Positions 57,049 to 64,000 of a stretch of 64,000 nucleotides of DNA are shown piece by piece (position 1 is the stretch's first letter; each line of letters begins with the position of its first letter). The notes beneath the pieces were generated by a model, which worked only from the letters and a program-made list of their open reading frames with translations, was not told the DNA's origin and did no database searches. The DNA is from Amoebidium appalachense (Eukaryota; Ichthyosporea). A program made the position numbers and the translations under genes. The DNA lies in NCBI GenBank assembly GCA_963693365.1, contig CAVNZM010000004.1:5828001-5892000 (forward strand). The letters are read 5' to 3'.

Positions 57049-57879
57049 ATGTGTCCGTGCGTGTCCGTGTGTATGGTGTGTGCATGTGTCCGTGTGTATT
57101 TGTGTGTGTGTGAATGTGCATGCCTGTGTTGTGCGTGTATGTGTGCGTTTTGAGTATGTGTGTCCTAGCAGGTTACCACTTTGTGTGCGCCGCCTCCCTT
57201 TTTTCCTGTCTGGGTGTGCAAATATCTCTCTCCTAGTGTGCAAAAAATGCTCTCCATTTGCTTGTGTGTGCGTGTTTGTCCCCTTGCTTCTGTGTGTGTA
57301 TGCCCGTAAGCTTGTGTCCCTGTGTGCACGTGTCGTTGTGTGTTAGCCTTGTGCGTGTATTTCATGTTCAGTCAAATGTGATTGTCCGAGTGCCTGGCTG
57401 CAAGAGTACGTGTGCCCTAGTGTATCCAAGTGTGTTATTCTCCTTGAACACTCACGTGAAACCCCCCCCCCCCCCCCCCTCCCCACCCCCCCCCCCCCCC
57501 CCCCAAAAAAAAAAAAATCTCTCCCTCCTCTTTCAGCCTTCCCGTCTCTTCCAGCGCAACTCAAGCTTTTCTCGGCCCGAAAAATCTGTTTGTGTGGACG
57601 TTCATTGTGTTTGTGTGCACCCGCCGACACATGTGTGCTTGTGAACGTGTGTGAAAGGAGTCTAAAGCAGATGCGTAAAAGGAAAAGTTGATCCTTGACG
57701 CCCACTGAAAACGCTGCCACGCACGCCCACGCCAAGCACAAAAGAGCTCCAAACCCAGCCATAACACTGTCACACACGCACCTGCTTGCTGGATCTCTCA
57801 GTCGGATGGGTCTAGGTGTCTGTGTGTTGTGAGGCTGTGCCTGTTTGAAACTCAGCCCTACGCCGGCCACTACCTTGCC

Positions 57880-58110
57880 AAGTCAACTAGACTCACTTAA
57901 AGGTTCTGGTATTGCAGTGTAGCAACTATTCCGTAACACTGTTTACTCCTTGCTCCCTTGCACAAAAATGATGAGAAACACAGGCACTGGAGTTGGGTGG
58001 CTCAGGCGTATAGCCTATATGCGCCATGTATGGCACTGTCGATGACGTCAGCAGACTGAAAAATCAACAACATCGAAACCGATTGGATAGCCGGGATTTT
58101 CGTAGATGTA
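57880..58110. promoter_or_regulatory. Promoter-like segment with CRE and CCAAT boxes upstream of elongin C
   Basis: Contains GATGACGTCAGC (about 58040-58051, perfect CRE core) and CCGATTGGATAG (inverted CCAAT, about 58078), the same pair seen in the PDCL3/PHKG and HIBCH/WDR13 promoters. It lies 1.4-1.6 kb from the elongin C ATG, so a 5' UTR intron would be needed, or it serves an unseen gene to the right. Confidence 0.4.
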
Positions 58111-58705
58111 CGTATATATACCTAACACGTACTGACGTGTTGCCGCACGTGCGACGTTTTAACATCTACTCAGGCGTCCCTTTTAAGTAAAAAAAAAAAA
58201 AAAAAAAAAAAAGAAAGGAGACACCGCCTCAGTAGGTGGTAGTAGATATACCAGGCAGCCAGGTTTGTGCCCCTCCGGCCTCGACTATATAAACCCAACC
58301 ACACAGGAACACAACTAAATATAATGGTAGATCCATATGCCACAGTAAAGAGCTCATTACCTGATAGCGCTATAGTTTGGGCTCATAAATGTACACACGG
58401 CTGCAGGTGTGGCTCTGGAAACGCTGCTTCGTCTGGTCAGATTATATGTATATTAATTGGTGGTGCCGGTAGGTGTCGTAATCACGTGTTGATATACACT
58501 TCTAGTAAATTACCTTTCCCGAGTCTTCATATAACCATGGCCACTATGCACTCCTTAGTCCACCACCAACACAAGAACCCACCACATTAAATGAAATTTT
58601 GCAGAATTGCGCATGGGGTTGTGTGAATTTATGTGTGCACAATGTCATAATGTTATTTGCTCGCTAATGGTGGTGGTGTCCGGTTACTGTTTTTTTTTTT
58701 TTTTT

Positions 58706-58748
<43 letters not shown>

Positions 58749-59300
58749 AACATACAGAAATGAGAGGGGGACGGGGGGGCTCCGCGGTACAGAAGAGACA
58801 CACTTCCGCGAAGGGATTCAATACGGAGGTGGGTGTAGCAGTGCACTTACATTACTCTCGGTTATGGTGCACATGTGCCCAGCACACAGCAACTCCTAGA
58901 AACTTTTATTCGGGTAGATATGCGTTTTTTTCGGAAAATCGTGTTTTTGATTTAAAAATTCGCGAATAGACAGCGCCAAATGCAAGCTGCCCTATGGTGA
59001 TGTGTGCCCCGTATGACTCATTTGGAGGGTTTCTGGTCTACCCTCGACAACTAGACCCATTCCCAAGGCTGGGCCACAAAAAAGCTTTGTGCTATGCACT
59101 GCGGCTCCATCCAGCCCCTTGCCCCTCCCCCCCCCCTGCCCCCCCCCCCCCCCCCCCCCCCCCCCTCTTGCCGTACGGCCACGAAACCTAGCCACATGCA
59201 CAGCCGTGCCTTGACTTTATAGCTATTTAAAATCAAATCAAATCGTTTCATACATGAATCATACATGCCGCTACAAACTAAGCAACCTGCTGGCCTAGGC
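58111..59300. other. Unassigned stretch between elongin C and chitin synthase
   Basis: AT-richer than the genes. It holds a poly-A run (58190-58211), CTATATAAACC (58285-58295) followed 30 bp later by an 88-codon ORF (58324-58590) of unknown family with codon use unlike the neighbouring genes, a T25-G27 junction (58690-58746) and the 3' flank of chitin synthase with repeated AAATC (59229-59241). I do not call a gene here. Confidence 0.35.
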
Positions 59301-62057
59301 CTACCAACTGTGGAACACCCCGAAGGTCATATCGCCCACAGCAAACCTTATGTTCTGCCCGTCCATCCACAGCACGTCACCGTCCTCCCCCACCCTCACA
59401 AACTTGTACTCCAGCATGCAATTTGCCGGCAGCTCCACACAGGCCTCGTGCCGTGTGCCCATGCTATCCATGCTCACACCCAGGCCGGGGTTCCACATGC
59501 CCAGCTCAGGCCTGCTGCCCACGACTCTGATCTCATCCCCCGGCCCAGCCATATCACTCTCCAGCACAAACGTGGCCCAGACCTTAGCTGGGGGCTTGCT
59601 GTGTGTGCTTGGTGTGTGTGGTGTGGTGGCGCTGCCGATATTCACCACCGTCTCCTGCTTGATGGAGGGCTTGCTCTTTCTTGCTGTGCTTGGGGTGACG
59701 TTTGTAGCTGTGACCTGCACACTCAGTGTGCTCTCTGCATCGGTTAATCGGCCCAGTGGGGCCATGGTCTTAGTCTGGGTGCGGCTGTGCCGCTGGCTGG
59801 ACGTGGTGGACCGCCTACGAATGGTCTCGGACATGCGGCGGATCTGATTGGTCACCGCAAGGGTCATGCGCTCGGCCGCAGCCGGCTGCACTTGCATGCG
59901 GCGGAAGGCGTAGGTGGCGGCCACGGCCGGCAGGAAACTGAGCACCAGCAGCATGTAGCCCACCCCCACACTGCAGCGCCCCGGCTGGAAGAACCCTGAG
60001 CCCGGCCCACACAGGGGGGCCTCGTCAAACAGATACACAGTGTCGCCTGTGCGCTGCATGGAGGCCGTGCCAAAGCCCAGCGGGAACAGCAGGCTGGACA
60101 GGGCCAGGAGCACGGACGTGGTGCCCATGGCCATGACGCTGGCGCTGTCGTTTCTGCTCTTGTCCTCGGCCATGGTGGCCAGCACCGTGGATGCACAGGC
60201 CACCCCCGTGAACATCACACAGATCACAACCATGATCCCAATACCGACCCACAGCTGCCCGGGCCAGCGCCTGAAGTCCGTGCCGTATGCCGCACACAGG
60301 TCTGTGTGGTTGATGCCCCATGTGGGCACGTTGGGCACGCTGTAGCAGTTGCGCACTGCCCCGTAGGTGATGTCGTAGGTGTCGGTGGTGTTTGGGAACA
60401 CCCCCTCGATGCTCAGCCAGTCGGCAGACAGCACGGCCGGGACCAGCAGGGCCAGGGTCAGCAGGGACAGGGCCACCCCAAAGGCCCGGGGCACACTGCG
60501 GCCCAGGAAGCGCCACAGGATGGCCAGGCTGTAGTGGGGCGTGTAGATGACGTAGAACACAAAGCTCAGCCCCATCTGGATGATGGCCGGCACGGCCAGG
60601 ATCACGCTGACAATCAGCAGCTCCCTGAAGCTGGGCAGGTAGGTGAGGATGTAGCCGGCCGCCACATTCAGCACCATGAGCACACCGCACAGCAGGAACC
60701 CGGCCCGCTTGAGCCGGCGCTGTGTTTTCTCCTTGTTCTCCTTGCTGACGCTGTCCATGTGATCCGACGGCCGGTTGCCCCAGGTCAGGTCCCAGGTGCG
60801 GGCAAAGGAGTAGGCCGGGAACCAGGCCACAAAGGTCGGGGAGAAGAAGATGTAGGGGAAGAAGTTTGTCAGCATCATGACAAAGCACTCGAGGGAGTGC
60901 ATGAAGGACAGCAGGAAGGGCACGCCCATGACCAGGGACGTGATGATCAGCACGTTGCCGCTGCCCTCCACTAGGGACACGGCCAGGGCCGTCAGCACCC
61001 CTACGGTGGAGATGGCGTTGAGCAGGCAGGCGGCGTAGAACAGGAACGGCACCCACTTTGTGAGCATGTGTGCCACGCAGTAGCTGACGTACAGCACCAC
61101 GTACAGGGCCTGCACGGCGCTGGGGAACCAGCCGGGGAACACGCTGAGGGCAGTGATGGAGTAGTATGCCAGGGAGATGAAGATGGCCGGGGACACAGAC
61201 ACCAGCAGGAACATCAGGAACTGCAGCAGCAGCAGCACAAAGCTGACCAGCTTGAAGTGCCACGCATGGGGGGACCGGAACAGGATGCCGGGGCACCAGA
61301 ACAGCAGGAACACATAGCCGGCAAACGACCCGTTGGTCCAGCGCCGCCGCTGGGCAATGAACCTCTCAGCGTCTGTCTCTGCCTCGAAGTAGAAGATGGC
61401 ATGGGGCACCCACGACGTGTACTTGCCCGTCAGCAGGGAGGCGGCATACGACAGCACACGGTCCTCGGCAAGCAGAAGGTTGCCTGCAGCAAAGGTGGGT
61501 GTGTTAGATGGATACTGCATGCACATGGCAGGTAGAGCCACAAGGGAATACCGTTTTGCCATTGAAACGAATGCTTGGCCATACTGGGTCTGGGACATAT
61601 GCACTGCCTATCAAAACTCGTGCATAAAGCTGTTTTGTTGGGCTGACACCCATCTTAACGTGGTGGAGGCATGATCACATGATTCGAAAACACGGGCAAA
61701 AAGAAAAAGGGAAAGATGCACGTAAACATCAGATATTGGACAGTATATATGGCTCTTTTTATGTCGCTGTGTGCACCCGTCTAGAAGTTAGGGTTCAAAT
61801 CCGTAAAGAAAAACTTTCATCGCATCAACTCTTTCCACACCACAAAAGCTCAGGCTCTGTTCGTGTGGAGGGGTGCCTACCTGTGACCATGTCTGTCTGG
61901 TCTGGGCCTATGTTGACGGTCTCGAAGTAGTAGTCCAGACACTTGCCCCGTATGTCCCCCATGCGGTACATGCCGCACGGCCCAGGCAGCACAGGCAGCA
62001 TGCCCACCAACGCAAAGGCGCCCTGGAAACTACTGATAGACGCCTCATAGTCGAAGG

Positions 62058-62110
<53 letters not shown>

Positions 62111-62244
62111 TTGGGGGGGGGGAGGAGGGGGAGGGAGGAGGGAAGAATGTGTTACAGAGTGCAAAGTACACGCGACGGACAACAGCACACACAAAGAGTA
62201 TGCATCATAAATGGAGCCCATCCCCAGGGGGTCCCAAGTGTGCG

Positions 62245-62285
<41 letters not shown>

Positions 62286-62994
62286 GGGCAGTGTCTGTGC
62301 AGGGAGAGGGCAGGGGGAAGAGAGAGGCGGGGAGGGAGGGGGGAGGAGCGTTTAGAACGGCATGACTCACGCGGCCCGCATGGTTGGGGGGTTGTCGTAG
62401 GCACATCATCATCCCCCCTCCCCCCCCTCCCCCCCTCCCCCCTCCTCCCCTTCCTGGATGTCAGAGAGAAGTGCAAGTCCAGGGTGAAAGAATATGACGG
62501 GCGTGTATGTGCAAGATGCACAAGCATGGGCACGTGTTCTTGTGTGTATAAGGTATGTGATGGGCACGTGTGTGCATGTGTGAAGAATATACAACAGAAC
62601 ATTTAGTGTGTCTGTATGTGCATGCATGTGTCTGCAAGCGCTAGACGGATGGCCAGCCAGCCTGCACGTACTGTTTGCATCAGGTTGCCCCCACCCATGG
62701 GACATGCATATGTAAACAAACGCGTGCAAGGGGGCTATGCGTGAGCGGGGAGAGAGCACACACTAACAGTCTATCTCCTCACTAGCACAAACATATAAAG
62801 ACATATCGGAGCATAGACAACCTCAAAAATCTGCAAGCATATGGTGTGCAGACATCAACATGCACTCACACACTACTTTCGCCCCCACGCACACACACGC
62901 GCAAACAAACCCACACTGAGTGCTCTCACACACATGAACACACACATACACAGGCACATACACCTGCCTGTGCCTGATATGTGTGCACACAAAT

Positions 62995-63068
<74 letters not shown>

Positions 63069-63273
63069 GTGCCGCACGGAACCACATCTCCAGAAACCCC
63101 TCGTCTTCAGCCCTCTGCATAGCCGAGCTCATAACCCTCTGCCTGCCCGTGCACCCGGCACAGTCTGGGTTCTTGTCCATGTACTTGATCAGGTGGTACA
63201 TGCACTTGGGCGCATACAGGGTGCCGCAGTCTGTGGCAAAAGCAAACTCGGCGTGCACAGCAGGTGCATATGC
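59301..63273 (-). CDS. Chitin synthase with C-terminal CBM20 starch-binding domain, 5' partial
   Basis: Family 2 glycosyltransferase polymerising UDP-GlcNAc into chitin at a membrane (family knowledge). Three exons found: 63273-63067, 62058-61881, 61483-59301; 855 aa to the TAG, N-terminus beyond. Catalytic signatures: [74 protein letters not shown] (acid EDR), [19 protein letters not shown] (QRRRW product-site motif). This set is the oomycete/algal/protist type, not fungal myosin-CHS. About ten membrane helices follow. After a basic, Ser/Thr-rich linker ([14 protein letters not shown]), the last ~100 residues form a CBM20-like fold: [54 protein letters not shown]. The fusion is unusual. The long uninterrupted last exon contrasts with every other gene here. 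Confidence 0.92.
62059..63066. repeat. Microsatellite-rich chitin synthase intron
   Basis: The intron between the two catalytic-domain exons starts and ends in long CA/GT tracts (62060-62110 and 62997-63066), so both splice sites abut dinucleotide repeats. Middle sequence holds the decayed dispersed element and otherwise unique DNA. Confidence 0.8.
62162..62235 (-). mobile_element. Decayed third copy of the 170-bp dispersed element
   Basis: Shares AAAGTACAC, ACAAAGAGTATGCATCATAA and GAGCCCATCCCCAGGGGG with copies A and B in the same order, with mismatches and an internal deletion of roughly 20-30 bp. It sits in a chitin synthase intron between two GT repeats. Confidence 0.65.
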
Positions 63274-63487
63274 CTGTGGGTGGAAATAGTGGTGAGTGGT
63301 GTGTGTGTGTGTCTGGAGGAATCGTTGGGTATGCAGCCTTGATGGGGCTGCCATGCATGCATGTCACGTTGGTTTGTAGTACTTTGTGCCAAGGTTTTTT
63401 AAGCGCATATTGCTTGCAGAGTTATCGTTGCAACTGTTTAGGGGTGCAGGGGGTGCAGGCAGATGGGTAATGTTGTTGTTGTTGTTG

Positions 63488-63522
<35 letters not shown>

Positions 63523-64000
63523 ACAGTGTGTGTATGTGTGTGTCTGTGTGCGCTCATGCATGTTGTGTGTGTGTGTGAGCATGTGCTCGGCCCAATATTG
63601 GGAAGTGGGGAGTATTTGTGTGTGCATATGCGTGTGTGTGTTCCTGTGTGTTCGTATGTCAGTATGAGCGTATGCTCGCTGCGTGTGTTTTTTTTTTTGT
63701 GTCTGTGTGTGTGCCCGTGTGCGTGTGTTTGTATGTATGTGTGCGTTTGTATGTATGTGTGTATTTGTGTGTTTGTGTGTGTGTGTGTCTGTTTCTGTGC
63801 CAGTTTACTTTGTCTCTGCGCGCACGCATTTCGCACTCGTACACGATCCATTTCTACTTTATGTGTGGAGATAAATGGACGGAAAGGTGACATCGAGCCT
63901 TGAACGTGTGTCTTGAAATGCATATTTGTGCTCTATGCGCACATATGCCGGATAGACTTATATCCCCCCCCCCCCCCCCCCCCGGCCCCCTCTCCCCCCC
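63274..64000. other. Right edge of the window: 5' flank or intron of chitin synthase
   Basis: GT-rich sequence (63490-63530, 63600-63790), a short unique stretch about 63830-63930, and poly-C near 63964-63983. Further upstream exons of chitin synthase are expected but I could not identify one with a family motif. Confidence 0.4.

Noticed and set aside
60025-61296. 423-codon ORF in another frame opposite the chitin synthase
   Set aside because: It is a frame shadow of the GC-rich chitin synthase exon with no family motif.

Overview
This window is nuclear DNA from an intron-rich eukaryote. Every protein gene is split by spliceosomal introns: almost all are GT-AG, four look GC-AG, and a CTGAC/CTAAC-like branch-point word lies close to most acceptors. 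Coding exons are short, GC-rich in third positions and highly conserved. Introns and spacers are filled with (GT/CA)n, poly-G/poly-C, oligo(T)-oligo(G) junctions and minisatellites. I place the organism only loosely. BRAP, a phosphorylase-kinase gamma subunit, WDR13, DNA polymerase nu, ZCRB1 and elongin C resemble animal proteins closely, while the chitin synthase resembles the oomycete/algal/protist type. A unicellular relative of animals or another free-living protist would fit (inference).

Layout, left to right: BRAP E3 ligase (+, 5' end outside the window, 1-5064); PDCL3 phosducin-like co-chaperone (-, 5302-9036); phosphorylase kinase gamma PHKG (+, 9597-15876); 3-hydroxyisobutyryl-CoA hydrolase HIBCH (-, 15886-20857); WDR13 WD-repeat protein (+, 21424-26610); valyl-tRNA synthetase, mitochondrial type (-, 27048-38764); DNA polymerase nu, family A (+, 39344-47556); complex I subunit NDUFB7 (-, 47953-49680, first exon not found); ZCRB1/U11-U12 31K (+, 51408-54092); elongin C (-, 55095-56458); chitin synthase with a C-terminal CBM20 starch-binding domain (-, 59301-63273, 5' part outside or not found). 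The first ten genes strictly alternate strands, so each neighbour pair shares either a roughly 0.55-0.6 kb divergent promoter or a close tail-to-tail end. PHKG and HIBCH stop codons are 9 bp apart.

The genes do not form one pathway. They cover signalling and ubiquitin (BRAP, elongin C), glycogen metabolism (PHKG), mitochondrial function (HIBCH, VARS, NDUFB7), protein folding (PDCL3), DNA repair (POLN), minor-spliceosome function (ZCRB1) and cell-wall polymer synthesis (chitin synthase).

The most unusual material is in the introns: a 432-bp foldback element in PDCL3; a 496-bp TA-flanked MITE whose end supplies the splice donor of a VARS intron; two identical 170-bp inverted copies of a dispersed element in WDR13 and VARS, with a decayed third copy in chitin synthase; and many minisatellites that start exactly at 5' splice sites, some of which have copied the exon end together with its splice site. 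Exon coordinates below were derived by hand from reading frame, splice signals and family alignment from memory; no database search or transcript was available.
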